Assembly: GCA_020310875.1 (NCBI GenBank)
Contig: CM035407.1
Location: 200,687,153 to 200,751,152, forward strand
DNA from: Ceratopteris richardii
Taxonomy: Eukaryota > Streptophyta > Polypodiopsida > Polypodiales > Pteridaceae
Length of the DNA: 64,000 nucleotides
Direction of reading: 5' to 3'
The position numbers and the translations under genes were made by a program. This document shows, piece after piece, positions 46,821 to 57,949 of this stretch. Position 1 is the first letter of the stretch; every line of letters begins with the position of its first letter. Below the pieces are notes generated by a model. The model searched no databases. It saw nothing but the letters and a program-made list of their open reading frames with translations, and was not told where the DNA came from.

Positions 46821-48074
46821 CACGAAGTACAACATGCTCTTCTTCTGCATAATGATTCTCCATTGTCTTGCTTGAACAAACTGGTTATCCTCACCGAGAG
46901 ATCTGCTGAGTAGTGTTCTCCTGCATACAAACCAGCCTATTCATGTCCAAATTGTGGTGCAGGCATCTTCCATGATGCATATGAAGTATGTGTGTTTGTA
47001 AACCACATGCCAGCATGAACGTCCTCCATCTTTTGGGGAAACACATGGTGTATATCTTTGATGTCCATAACTGTTGTTCCAGATTATCGATTATCAAGAG
47101 TAGAAGGTACTTTCAAAGACTACAAGCTCCAAATTCTCAACTGAAGTCTAAAGTAGAAGTACTCTCCAAAGTGTTACTCTCAAGCAACCTCATTTCTTCA
47201 CTATCTTCAATGTATATCCAATGACTTGTCTACTGAATGTATAAACATTGGATCATTGGATGCATCTTCAAATTTAGAGAGATTTTTAATATGAGCTATA
47301 CATTTATCTATGATGAATCTTCAAATCTACAGAGATTTCTAATATGAGCTGTACACTTCTGTGTATGATCTCTGAAGGTTCCAAATACCTTGTGGCAACT
47401 CAAGGAAGAAGCTCGATCAGGGAAGCACTCAAAGAAATGCTCGATCTATTTTCCTCTTCAAATGTCCTAGGAAATATTTTCTTATCACACAAAACAGCAC
47501 TACCTTTGAAGTGCTCAATTCCTTCTTCTCTTTAACACTACTCAGGTTTCCATGGACAACTGCCAAGAACTCCATAGCCCTATGCACTACCTTTGAAGTG
47601 CTTATTCCTTCTTAGCTTTGACAACACTTGGGTTTTCTCGGGCATCTGCTAAGAACTTCAGATGGTATTAAAAGAAATGGAGTTCATGTCATATTTCATC
47701 TGAAGAAAGAAAGATAATAATAGCTGTTTGATGCTCAATATAATGAGGAAACTCTAATAGTGGCAGGTAAGTATTGAATCCCAAATATGTTCTTCTTAAA
47801 AGCCAAATTCAGCATGCTATCCATCACATGTGAGTATTTGATAGCAAGCATAATCACAATGAGTACTCTTTTTCTTCTTCGAACAAACTTGAAATACAGA
47901 ATTAGGTAGTTTTGACTGCATTACCCTTTCCAGAATTTGGCCTTCATAGTATCAAAAACCTCCATGAACAATGTGAAGCGCATGTGTACCATAAATGGAA
48001 AAGGTAGCATGTGGGTCCTCTCCATATCCCGTGTGACACACATATGAATGTGGCATAAAAGCTTGACCTCCAAC
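46821..48074. other. no gene recognised; two short tandem duplications
   Basis: About 1.25 kb without a recognisable domain. It contains a 53-bp unit repeated at 47264-47316 and 47317-47369, and an 87-bp unit repeated at 47497-47583 and 47584-47670. Both pairs are diverged by several substitutions. Open frames are short and unconvincing. Confidence 0.5.
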
Positions 48075-48088
48075 ATTCCTTTACCCTT

Positions 48089-48353
48089 ACAAGACTGGGT
48101 TGAACGGCGGTCACAACTACCGCAAGGATGGTCAAACGGTGGCCAACAGCCACATACAACAGTTTTTGGGATTCATATGTCCCTACATGTTGCTGCCAGG
48201 GGGATAAGGGGGGTCCCTACTTGTAAACCCCTGTTCTTGTGGGATAAGGGGGGTCCCATGGGTACTATGCCCTTCCTTGTACAGTTGCAATTTCAAAGTT
48301 AAAGTCCGGGGGAGTAGGCCTCGGCCGAACCTCCATTTAAAAAAAAAAAAAAA
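48089..48353 (+). mobile_element. SINE-like element S2 with 14-bp target duplication
   Basis: 265 bp ending in a run of about 15 A. The flanks carry the perfect duplication ATTCCTTTACCCTT at 48075-48088 and 48354-48367, proving target-primed insertion. The 3' 115 bp match the 3' end of LINE L1 and of S1. A motif GGGATAAGGGGGGTCCC occurs twice (about 48201 and 48241), the first slightly changed. The 5' part is not LINE coding sequence, which argues for a SINE, though I cannot see clear pol III boxes in this copy. Confidence 0.75.
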
Positions 48354-48493
48354 ATTCCTTTACCCTTCGAAAAATGTGCTCTCCTCAATTGGAAACAATA
48401 CAGAATAACTGAAAACTAGAGTCTCCAATTCCCAAGTAGAACTCATAAATAAAGGTCCTGTTGATTATATGCATCAAACACCCTTAACAAGCG

Positions 48494-48569
48494 GATTGCT
48501 CTGAAAGCAGTTTTAGCATGGTTGATTTTTGAACCTGATGCCACACAAAAGGTGTCAAGGCAACTCCAA
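48494..48569 (-). pseudogene. older LINE fragment L2, left piece
   Basis: The minus strand reads FWSCLDTFCVASGSKINHAK, matching the residues of L1 just after its catalytic FADD box. The piece stops where L1 begins. Its other part lies right of L1 at 50701-50762, in the same minus-strand orientation, and reads FDDINAFVHNDMN. So L1 inserted into this older LINE copy. L2 is a short 5'- and 3'-truncated relic. Confidence 0.7.
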
Positions 48570-48586
48570 AATACCTCAATGTTGTT

Positions 48587-50683
48587 TTATATAAAGGAAG
48601 TTCGGCAATAGCCTACTCTCCCGGACTTGAATTAAATTAAGAAACAAAGGTACAATAGAAGGGGACTAGTGCCCACGGGACCCCCCAAATCCCACAAAGC
48701 AGGGGAAGCTTGATTGAATCCTAGGTTGCATTACAGAGAAGGTTAATCACCCTCTCATCGCCCTCATGCGGGGCCCACTTGGGTTTGAGCTTGTTGTTGA
48801 TCAAAAGGAGGACTTGATGGTGCCTGAAGGGGGGGGATTTCTTACTGTTAACGATCCTTTTGCCAAGGAGGAATAGTGATTTCTCAATCGACCACTCCCT
48901 GGGGGGATCGCCGAAGTTGAGAGCACACCTCTCCCGCCAAATTTTCCACAGGACTTCCCCTCTGATGGCGTTCCAGAGTGTCGCAGAGCAGCCGATCGCT
49001 TCTCCCAAAAGGACTTGTTTCCAACTAAGCTGTCTTTGAAGTCTGATTTTCATTCCAACAGTCTGCCAGATTCTGTAGGAGTTGGGGCAAGTAAGGAAGA
49101 TGTGTGGGACATCTTCGATAGCACGGTGGTAGCGTTTGCACCAAGGAGGGATCCCACAAAGTTTGCTAGCCTTATGGTTGGTCCAAATTCCTCGATGAAG
49201 AATTTGCCATAAGAGGACAGACTTCTTAATCTCTATAAGGGGGTGCCAGATACCCATGAATTTCATGTCCCACCGAAGCCGCGTCCAAGACAGGCACCAC
49301 TTCTTGTTGAGGCTGATCTGGAGGTCAGCCGTTTCTTTGATGTTCGGGATTTTGAGTAGGCTATTTCCATTGTGCCATTTGAGACCAAGCGAGTTCGGTG
49401 TGTCGTGTCCCATGAGAAGGCGAGTCTTGTGATGATCCCAAGCGAGGCATCTGCTTTGCAAAGTGTTCCATTCTTCGTAGGAGATGTTTAAGCGAGGGTC
49501 AATATCCTCGAAGTTGATCCAGCTGTTGGTGTCATGTTTCCAGAGGTGTTTCCATTTTTTGAATCCTTTGTTCCATAACTTCTTGGCATTTTGAATGTTC
49601 CACGACTCCACACTCCTGATGCCATGTATCGAAAACCAGATAGAGTCGTTTTGTCTGATTCCAGCCGCCCACTTCCAGTCCTCACTAATTCTTATGAAGC
49701 TTTTGACTTTATTCCAGCCCTTCCAAAGGGAACACACGAGATTGGAGCCTTTCGGGAAGACGGGGATCGGGGAGAATAGCAGGGTCATGATGTCAAGGTT
49801 CTTCCAGTTCGGGAACCCCATGAGGGCCAACTCATTCTTGTTTCTGAAGATCAGCTTGGCCCACGAGGCCTCCCTATTGCACCAAGCCTTAATCATCCAT
49901 TTGGCTGCCAGTTTGTTAGCCATACACCCGATGTCCAGGATACCAAGCCCCCCACTATCTCTAGGGCTAGTGCAGATGGCCCATTTGATTTTAGGCACCC
50001 CCCTTCTGTTATGATCGCCCGTCCAAAGAAAGTTTCTACAAATACTATTCAGTTTGGACAGGCCTTGCTCATTCGGTCTCCAACAAGAAAGGAAATAGAT
50101 GGTAGAAGAGAGGAGGAACGTGTTGATAACCATCGCACGTCCAGCGAGATTGATTTGCATACCTCTCCAATAGTTAAGCTTGTTTTCAAGTTTGGCCAGC
50201 ACCCAGTTCCATCGCTGCTCCATAGAGACGCCAAACCCCAAGGGGATTCCAAGAAGTCGAAAGATTTGGCCCTGCGGAATGATTTGACAGCCATGATCAA
50301 TGAGAAGGCCAGGATGATGTCCCACAATATCCCTAAAGGCGGTCTTAGAGTGGTTGATTTTGGATCCAGAGGCATCACAAAAGGTAGCAAGACACCTCCA
50401 GAAAGTCTCCAGGCTGGTATTATCATTGTGAACGAACGTGTTCATATCATCGGCAAAAAGTCTCATGATGATTTGACTGTGGTCGTGAGGCAGCCGGAGG
50501 CCTTTGATATTGCCAACCTCCACATGATGTGCCACAAGTCTGCTCAGCCCCTCAGTGGCGATGGCAAAAAGAAGGGGGGCCAGAGGGCACCCTTGTCTAA
50601 TAGATCTTTTAAGATGGATCGCCTTCGAAAGTTTGCCGTTAACGTTAATTTGGGTCGTTGCGTTTCCGAGAAGGGTCGCGATC
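48587..50683 (-). mobile_element. LINE (L1-type) insertion L1, 5'-truncated
   Basis: A non-LTR retrotransposon copy, about 2.1 kb, flanked by the 17-bp duplication AATACCTCAATGTTGTT at 48570-48586 and 50684-50700. It begins inside the reverse transcriptase and runs to a 134-bp 3' untranslated region with a short AT tail rather than a long poly(A). The 5' truncation is normal for LINEs. The target was an older LINE (L2). Confidence 0.88.
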
Positions 50684-50742
50684 AATACCTCAATGTTGTT
50701 CATATCGTTATGTACAAAGGCATTGATGTCATCAAACTTCAA
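48721..50742 (-). CDS. LINE reverse transcriptase C-terminal part with zinc-finger RVT domain
   Basis: An uninterrupted frame of 673 codons. Its first ~19 residues (KFDDINAFVHNDMNNIEV) come from the older LINE L2 and the target duplication; the inserted LINE begins at about residue 20, so the apparent start codon is accidental. Motifs: RQGCPLAPLLFAIATEGL (about residue 50), catalytic MRLFADDMN (about 95), SGSKINHSKTAF, FRLLGIPLGFGV, then the long C-terminal part ending in a zf-RVT domain with LLWQILHRG, CGIPPWCKRYH and HIFLTCP. The endonuclease and the first reverse transcriptase motifs are missing, so the product could not retrotranspose. The intact frame suggests a fairly recent insertion. 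Confidence 0.85.
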   Translation of the reverse strand: MKFDDINAFVHNDMNNIEVLIATLLGNATTQINVNGKLSKAIHLKRSIRQGCPLAPLLFAIATEGLSRLVAHHVEVGNIKGLRLPHDHSQIIMRLFADDMNTFVHNDNTSLETFWRCLATFCDASGSKINHSKTAFRDIVGHHPGLLIDHGCQIIPQGQIFRLLGIPLGFGVSMEQRWNWVLAKLENKLNYWRGMQINLAGRAMVINTFLLSSTIYFLSCWRPNEQGLSKLNSICRNFLWTGDHNRRGVPKIKWAICTSPRDSGGLGILDIGCMANKLAAKWMIKAWCNREASWAKLIFRNKNELALMGFPNWKNLDIMTLLFSPIPVFPKGSNLVCSLWKGWNKVKSFIRISEDWKWAAGIRQNDSIWFSIHGIRSVESWNIQNAKKLWNKGFKKWKHLWKHDTNSWINFEDIDPRLNISYEEWNTLQSRCLAWDHHKTRLLMGHDTPNSLGLKWHNGNSLLKIPNIKETADLQISLNKKWCLSWTRLRWDMKFMGIWHPLIEIKKSVLLWQILHRGIWTNHKASKLCGIPPWCKRYHRAIEDVPHIFLTCPNSYRIWQTVGMKIRLQRQLSWKQVLLGEAIGCSATLWNAIRGEVLWKIWRERCALNFGDPPREWSIEKSLFLLGKRIVNSKKSPPFRHHQVLLLINNKLKPKWAPHEGDERVINLLCNAT

Positions 50743-50762
50743 AGAGAACGTAGATGTTCATC
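50701..50762 (-). pseudogene. older LINE fragment L2, right piece
   Basis: About 60 bp reading FDDINAFVHNDMN on the minus strand, the sequence just before the left piece at 48494-48569. The two pieces are separated only by insertion L1 and its 17-bp duplication. At 50763 the LINE sequence switches to the plus strand. Confidence 0.65.
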
Positions 50763-51231
50763 ACACCCTTAACAAGCGATGGTGCCTTTCTCGACCCAAA
50801 CTTCGATGGGAACTAAAGTTCATGTCTATTTGGCACCCCCTAATTGAGATCAAAAAGTCCGTTCTCATGTGGCAGATCTTGCATAAGAGTATCTGGTCCA
50901 ATGCAAGGGCTAACAAAATCTGCGGTGTACCTCCATGGTGCAAGCGTTTCCATTGATGCATCGAAGATTTAGCTCACCTTTTCTTCCATTGCCCCAAGTC
51001 CCGCATTATCTGGCACCACGTGACGTGGATATTGAGACTCATGAACCAAATCAACTTGCAACAGGCACTGTTAGGCGAGGCGGTTGGCTGCGCATCCAGG
51101 CTGTGGAATGCCATAAGAGGCGAGACTCTTTGGAAGATTTGGAGGGAGCGATGTGCTGTCAATTTTGGCCAAATTCCAAAGGAATGGTCGATTGAAAAAT
51201 CCTTGTTTTTTCTAGGTAAAAGAATATCCTA
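50763..51231 (+). pseudogene. LINE fragment L3, zf-RVT region, plus strand
   Basis: Reads TLNKRWCLSRPKLRWELKF, IKKSVLMWQILHKSIWSNA, CGVPPWCKRFH and, after one in-frame stop at 50956-50958, HLFFHCPKSRIIW, LLGEAVGCASRLWNAIRGE and KEWSIEKSLFFLGKRI. It is the same part of the LINE as the C-terminal third of L1, about 70-80% alike, but in opposite orientation. It ends where copia H begins at 51232, so the 3' tail is absent. Confidence 0.8.
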
Positions 51232-54200
51232 AGATCTCCACCATCTCACATAAACAAGATCAATATCACCTACTAATAACTTCTCTCTAATGAAGTTATA
51301 ATCTACCTCGATATGTTATGTACTAGCATGAAAAACAGGGTTTCACATGTTGCCATTGCACTATCTCTATACTCAACCTCTGTACTCAACAAAGGAACAG
51401 TGGGTTTCATCTTGCTGCTCCATGTAATAGTTGCACTCCCAAGTGAGAACAGAAAGCCACTAGTAGATCTTCTATCTGGAATACCACTATCCCAATCTGC
51501 ATCATGCTACCATCAGCATTGTGCTTTGTCTTGTAAACCCACTTGCAACCCATGGGTTTCTTTCCTTGCGATAATGGAACCAGCTTCCATGTTTCATTTC
51601 CATAAAGTGCAGTCATCTCCTCATCCATATCTTTCTCTCAATCTACATTTCCAATTGCATCTTCAAAACAAGAATGTTGAACATCTTGTATTACCTTGGT
51701 AATGTAGACATAATGACGAGCCATGTAACTATCATATGTCAATTGTTGCACTAAATTCCACATCCTCCCACATCTTCTTAGTCCTGGGTCACTTATCCTT
51801 GTATTATTTGCATGTGCCTTCTTACTCGTGGAGTCTTCATAGAGGGCAATCTAAGTTCCTCATCAAGTCTCTATTCTGAACTGCTTGAATCTCCATCAAT
51901 GTCTTCAAAACTTGTAGATGTTTCACTGCCAACAAGAAGCTTTTCTTTACCTTTCTTCGATGTATCTGATGAATTTTCTGGAATCCATACAATCTTCCAC
52001 TCCATGAATTTGAGTTGGAACTATTGCTTGGTGACACATCAGGTCCACTCAAAACTTGAGATTTTGCACTTGATTTTTTGGCATTTCCTTTGTCATTTGA
52101 GTCAAGATCAAGTCCTTCTTAGGAATCTACATAGAAGCTTGACATTTCATCAAACGCCACATCTCTGGTTACCTTCACCTATCATGTGAGTGGGTTATAA
52201 CTTTTATATCCCTTTTGCGCAAGGGAGTACCCAATGAAGATACATTTTTCTACTTTTGGATCAAGCTTTGTCCTCAACTCATCTGGAGGATGTACACATG
52301 CAATAACCAAATACTTTCATATGTGATAAGTTTGGCTTTTTACCTGTAAACTTCTCTTCAGGTGTAACTTGATGTACACTAGTAGTCAGAGTTTTGTTCA
52401 TGATGTATACAACATTGTGCATCGCTTTTGCCCAATAACAATGATGCATATCCTTCTCAGCCATCAAGGCTCTTGCTATTTCTACAATATGTCTATTTTT
52501 GTGTTTATCGATGCCATTCTATTGTGGTCTGTACCTGCATGAAAACTACCGTCAAATTCCATGACTTTTCAGAAAGCTACTAAACTCAGTTGACATGTAT
52601 TCACCTCATCCATTAGATCTTAATGTTTGAATATCCTTCCCTAGCTAGTTTTCCGCCATACTCTTAAAATTGGAGAAGTGAGTGAACACCCCACTCTTCC
52701 CTTTCATGAAATATACCCATACTTTCCATGTATGGTCATCAATGAAAGTAACATAAAACCTGCAAATGCCCATAGATGTGGTCTTTGCAAGACCCCAAAC
52801 ATCTATATGTACTACCTTTAGCACATTCTCACTGGCATGCTTATCACGCAGAAATGATGATCTTGATTGTTTACCAAATTGACATGATGCACATACCTTT
52901 TGCATTTCTACAACCTTGAAATTTGGTAGTCCATTGACAATTTCTTTTGCATGCATTAATTTTAGCCTTTCCAAATTTGCATGTCCAATTCATTTGTGCC
53001 AGATCTCTATATCACCAATAACTTCTACACCTTTTGCAAAACATGTCTGCATTCAGTTGAAGAATTTTCACATTTAAGATGAACATCCTACCCACTTTGT
53101 TTTCTTTGACAATCAATCTTCCATTTTGTTTGTACTCTTCTACATATAACGCATCAACATTGAACTTGACTTGTAATCTCTGGTCAACCGTTTATCAAAT
53201 AGGAACTAGATTCTTTGTTATATTTGGAACATGCAGCACACTAGCAAGATGTTTTACCTTCCTGTCCTCCATTGATAGTGCAATATTTCCTGTATGCTCA
53301 ATAGGATGTGATGTGTCATCGCCTATTTCAACATATCCAAAAACTGGCAATTTCTGCAAACTACTAAACCATTCTACATGAATGGTCATGTGATTTGAAG
53401 CTCTTGAATCAACATATCAAAATTTATCATTTGATTTTGAAATATTAGCAGACATCGTATTCATCATGTGATGTTGGATCATGAGTAGCTTCTCAAAATC
53501 ATCTGCACTTGTGGATGCATAGTTCTTTGGTTGCCTTCTATTATTTTGATTCTTCAACCTGCAATCACGTTCAAAGTGTCCAAGTTTACCACAATTCCAA
53601 CATCCTTTATTATCATTTCTTTGGAAATTTTTGCGGCCTTTTTGGCTCCCCCTACCTTGAAATTGTCCTCTTCCTCTTGCATGATACTATTGTTGACCTT
53701 GGGCTTGGTTATCATGTCCTCTTCCACTTCCAAAAGCCTTTACCTTTGCCTCTTCCTTTGCCATAGTAGAATACATGCTAAGAACTAGGTTTTCTTTTGG
53801 AGTTTGAGTCCTCACCAAGATTCTTTTCTTCAATAATTAGCATGGACACTAGATCAGCAAAATTTGGAATATTTTCTATGGTCTAAATAGAAGTTATGAA
53901 CTACTTATATGCAACTCCTAAACCACAAAGGCAAACTTCCACCTTATCATCATCATCATCTACATTCACGCCAATAGATGCAAGTGACTCACATATGCTT
54001 TTGCTTTTAAGGGTGTATTCACTTACCGACATGCCCTTTTTCTCTAATGTGTGCAGCTAATTCTGAGTTGCAATTTTTGTGCCTTTGTATTGGTCTCATA
54101 CAATGTGATCAAACTATTCCAAGCCTCTTTTGGAGGTTTTGCATCCTGTATGTGCCCAATCCTGGTATCTTGTATGCTAACATATAACCAATACATTACC

Positions 54201-54386
54201 TTTCATGCTCCTTGATTCCATTCTTCATATGCTCTTAACTAGTCCGTAGTCCGATTCCTCTCTGGTAATTGTGGTGCATTCCCCTCAGTGTAATTCTAGT
54301 AGCCTTTTCCCATCAAAATATTCTAGTAGCCTAACCACTACCTCGGAATATCTTCTTTCAAAGCCCCAGAAATTTGTTGTCATTCC
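51232..54386 (-). mobile_element. decayed Ty1/copia element H
   Basis: Minus-strand copia interior. Right to left: gag from about 54386 with a CCHC knuckle near 53560-53600 (CWNCGKLGHFERDC), protease near 53460-53190 (VDSRASNHM; VLHVPNITKNLVPI), integrase about 52990-52250 (CASCQFGKQSRSSF; VVHIDVWGLAK; FYVTFIDDHTW), reverse transcriptase start near 51640-51480 (WKLVPLSQGKKPMGCKWVYK), and an RNase H end near 51340-51232 (FHASTYHIEVDYNFIREKL). The family differs from C, F and G/I. No LTR is recognised with confidence. Many breaks and much of the reverse transcriptase is not visible. Confidence 0.8.
53530..54386 (-). pseudogene. copia gag of H
   Basis: Starts MTTNFWGFERRYSEV on the minus strand. 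Farther on are MYWLYVSIQDTRIGHIQDA and AWNSLITLYETNTKAQKLQL, which match the UBN2/UBN2_3-type copia gag, and the zinc knuckle at the end. Decayed. Confidence 0.7.
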
Positions 54387-55119
54387 TATGTCAAATGTAA
54401 CCTCTTCTATGTACAAATCGGAAAAGTAACATGAAATTAGGAAGTTATTAGCCCTAAGAATAATTTCAGTTTTCTCTTACCTTGAAAGTTTTTTATTCCT
54501 TACATAGCATGAAATTTCAGATGATCTATCTTGATCCTTTGTGCAACGAACTTATCTCCAATTGTATATCTCAACTAATTACATCTTTTTTGTGCCTCTT
54601 TACAAAGAGTCTTGTGCTGATTCTTACAAGAAATGATTAAAACTGATTGAAGATCGAAATTTCGAGAGAATATACAAGCAAGATGGAGACATTATGGATC
54701 CTTTTTCTTTTTATTTTTCCCACCCAAAACTTCTCATAGCATTGAGATGGAGAAAAGATGGATAGATTCTTTTGCTCTTGGTATTTTTCCTAAAAGGGCA
54801 CAGATCGATCTGTGGAGAGTTCTCTTGGAGTACTCCCAAATTTCATTGAGTATCCAAAAATTCCAAAAGTTTTAGGGGTTCTTTAACACATTGGCCTTGA
54901 TATTCTTCAAGATAACTCTTTGAATGCTTTTTGGGAGCAATAAATCAAAGCTTTGCTTCCATTACTATCAGGAGGAAGGAGATAAGGAAGAGAGCTCACT
55001 CACACACTCTCACACTCAAAGAGGAGCACACACACAGATTGAGGCAAGGAAGAATGATCTTCTTCTTCTTCTATTATATAAAAGGAATATACAAGAATTG
55101 TGTCTAGTTAAGGCACTTA
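54387..55119. other. no gene recognised; leader or LTR of copia H possible
   Basis: Lies where the leader and 5' LTR of H would be expected, but I cannot find a tRNA-Met primer site or LTR ends. A (TCT)n run, CTTCTTCTTCTTCT, is at 55058-55071. A CA-rich CACACACACAGA stretch precedes it. Confidence 0.4.
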
Positions 55120-55615
55120 AGGCTAACATAACGACAGCTCGAGTTACTTGATAGGCTTTGGAAGGAGTCACATCCCATGCAATGGACAAGTCACACTTCC
55201 CATGCATTTGGAAAAGACCAAGTTATACATCAGATTCTTAGCTTATGAGAATGATGATTTGATGGAACAAGAAATCCTCAAGAAAGATTGGGATTCACGG
55301 ATTATCAACTCAAACCTTGCCAATGGCACAATAATACGAAAATGTGAAGAAAAATATGTACTTGTACCTTTTTTTTGCTTCTTCCTCCACCAATGGCTTG
55401 ATTTCTAATTAAAATCCAAAAGTTTTTGTGTTTTCCTCTACTTCGAGCCAAAAATTACCTATGCCAAAAATTATCTATGCCAAAATGTCACATGTACACC
55501 TAAGCAAGTGCAATGAAGGCAATCAAAACAATCAACCAAGGACATCCCAAAACTCAAGCCACACAATGCTAGTTACCTAAGTCTCTTCTGGTGTGCTAAG
55601 CAATGCAATCCCACA
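55120..55615 (-). repeat. repeat E, copy 2
   Basis: Inverted match to 23485-23965. The pair gives the only evidence for this family in the window. Function unknown. Confidence 0.65.
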
Positions 55616-56899
55616 TGGGGTGCCCAAGAAACTTATCAAACTATCTGCGGATTCTTCTCATATGGTCAAGAAAAGAAAAACCTCGCCCAAAAAGGAACAT
55701 AGAGAATTTAAGACTTAAGGAAAGAAATCGAGACTGACCATGAGAAAAATTTGGATTCCCAAGGCTATTAGATCAATCAAACTCACTCCACTCATGTAAG
55801 AGTCCATGGTTCAAACCAGAAGCATATAGAAAAACCCCAAGGACTTCAAGTCACAAGTTCACATGCTATCTTGAGCATCACAACAAAAGAAAAAAATGAC
55901 TCCCAAGTCTAGGTCAACTCATCAATGGATGCCCAAGAAATCTCAGCCACCACCAAAGGAGTTAACACTTTTTATTGCACGGGTCCCAAATAGATGTACA
56001 ATTCTTCTTTAAAATCCCATAGTCACCCTTCTATTGTAACTCTATCTATCTAAAACATGCATAGCAATTATAGGCATTAGTTCTTTTATCACCATGACTC
56101 GTGCACCACCCTTTCCTCATGTGATCATGAAAAAAGCATCAAAGTACTAGAGAAAAATATATCAGAGGCATAGGTCGAAATGATAGAAAAAGAAGGAGAA
56201 TCAATGAAGCTTATCTATGATATACTAGATTTCTAGGAAGTTCCCATGCCACACAACAAGCCTTTCACTCATGTAGGCCTCCAAGAAACTCTGAATAATA
56301 TGAAAGACATCCTCAGAGACAAATGACTCCCATGTTAAAGATTTCTCTCTATGGTAAACCAAACTACTATGCAGCAAAGAGAAAAGTCATCAACAATGAC
56401 CAAGCAAATATTGGTTGGGTTGTGAAGTCACAGACAACCTCCATCTCACTATAACTTACTCTTTAGCAGTATAGGATAAGCCTCTTCATGCAAGAATCTT
56501 GTGCTCATTGTGCAACCATCTCTTTTGAACCATAATTGATATCATTTGCACTTTTCTTGTTAACCCATGCATAGCACTAAGTATTCGTCCTATGGTTACT
56601 TCCAAAAAAAAAAATTCTGATAAAATCCTCTTTTTAGTTTTGAAGTTATACAAGTAGCTTAATTTCTTGCTACATGCACAATCTCCAATGCACTTCTTTC
56701 TTTTTCCACATACCTTTCATTTTCTTTTTTAGGGGGTCACCTATCACTCATGCACACCCTCACTCCACCATCCTTTTTGTTATTTTTAGCATCATTTCTT
56801 TTCTCTTTTGAGGGTATATAAGAAGATATCCAAAAAATACTAAGGTAAACCTCCAACTATTGCATCTAGTTGTTTGGAAGTTTCATAGGCATCGAAGAA
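55616..56899. other. no gene recognised
   Basis: About 1.3 kb, AT-rich, between repeat E and the gag scrap. A TATA-like GGGTATATAAGAAG lies at 56813-56826. No domain found. Confidence 0.45.
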
Positions 56900-57040
56900 T
56901 CTATTGATAGTGCTTATTCTCAATACCTTCCATCTATGCATCAACACCCATGCCCACACTTCTATGGAAGACCCAATGAAGATGCTACAGAGTTTTTGGA
57001 CAACTTGGAAATGGCATACCTCCCATGACAATATCTCTTA
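56900..57040 (+). pseudogene. gypsy gag scrap
   Basis: The plus strand reads HFYGRPNEDATEFLDNLEMA, matching the start of Ty3/gypsy gag domains (F-x-G-x-P-x-E-D ... FLxxLE). Only about 45 residues are visible before a family B LTR begins, so the two may belong to one reduced element. Fossil. Confidence 0.55.
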
Positions 57041-57079
57041 AGGATGGAAAAAAGGCAAGGAGCGGGTGCTCGAGGAAGC

Positions 57080-57690
57080 TTTGAAAGAATATTTAAGTGA
57101 AAAAAAAGTGGTTAAAGTCAAAGTCAGAGGGGCAAGGTAAGTGAAATGGAAACAGGAGCAAGTAAGTGAAGTTGCATTGGGTCCACCTATTTTCCAAGTT
57201 AAAAACATGCTTGACATTAAGATTTTCCCAAATTTCCACCCAAAATACATGTAAAATGGCCTACTTTTGTCTTAAAACTATTTTTTGTGAAACATAGACC
57301 ATTGTGTAAAGCTTGAGTAGTGCTCAAGCCTCATGGGAATTAGAGTAGCCTTCTTGAATTTTTCTCATAATTTTTTGTCACCATTTTGGCCTAAATGAGC
57401 CCTATGACCTATTTTTAACTAGGTTGGACATGAATGTGAACACATCCCTTCAGCAATCTATAAAAATGGATGAGTTTCATTGTAAAAGAGTTCTTATCAT
57501 TTCTTGATCAATACAAGGATCTTATTGGAGCATCCATGTCTATGGTCTACTTGTGAGTGTGCATGTGTTCATGTGTGTATGCTTGCCCTCTCTTGTTGTG
57601 GATGTGTGTGCTTGCTATTGTCCTGGCATGGATTCTTCATAGTACTAGTTGCTCACTCCACATATTGACATCTTTGTGTAGGAAAATATA
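57080..57690 (+). repeat. LTR of gypsy-like family B (copy B3)
   Basis: In plus orientation it matches the reverse of 18892-19480. Shared pieces are AGCCCTATGACCTATTTTTA-like sequence, TAACTAGG-TGGACA, CTATAAAA and a GTGTGCATGTG run. More diverged than B1 and B2; edges approximate. Confidence 0.55.
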
Positions 57691-57949
57691 GCTTGAACCC
57701 CTTACATTGGGTGTGTGCTTAGTTCTACATAGAACAAACTAAAAACAATAAAGATAAAAGAAGAAAACTATTGGTGCATTACACCATCTCTTTATGTCTT
57801 CAATACTTCTTCATATCTGCTCTGTTAATAGCTTTGCTTATGGGTCCAACAACCCCCCATATTACTTTCCATCATCCTTGCAAAAAAAGGGAGTTATTGA
57901 GAATACTATTCCCTATAGTTCAAAGGTTTCCTTGAAGTCTCAATCTCAC

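Noticed and set aside
48721-50742. Long open frame as a host gene
   Set aside because: It contains reverse transcriptase and zf-RVT motifs of an L1-type LINE and is bounded by a target duplication.
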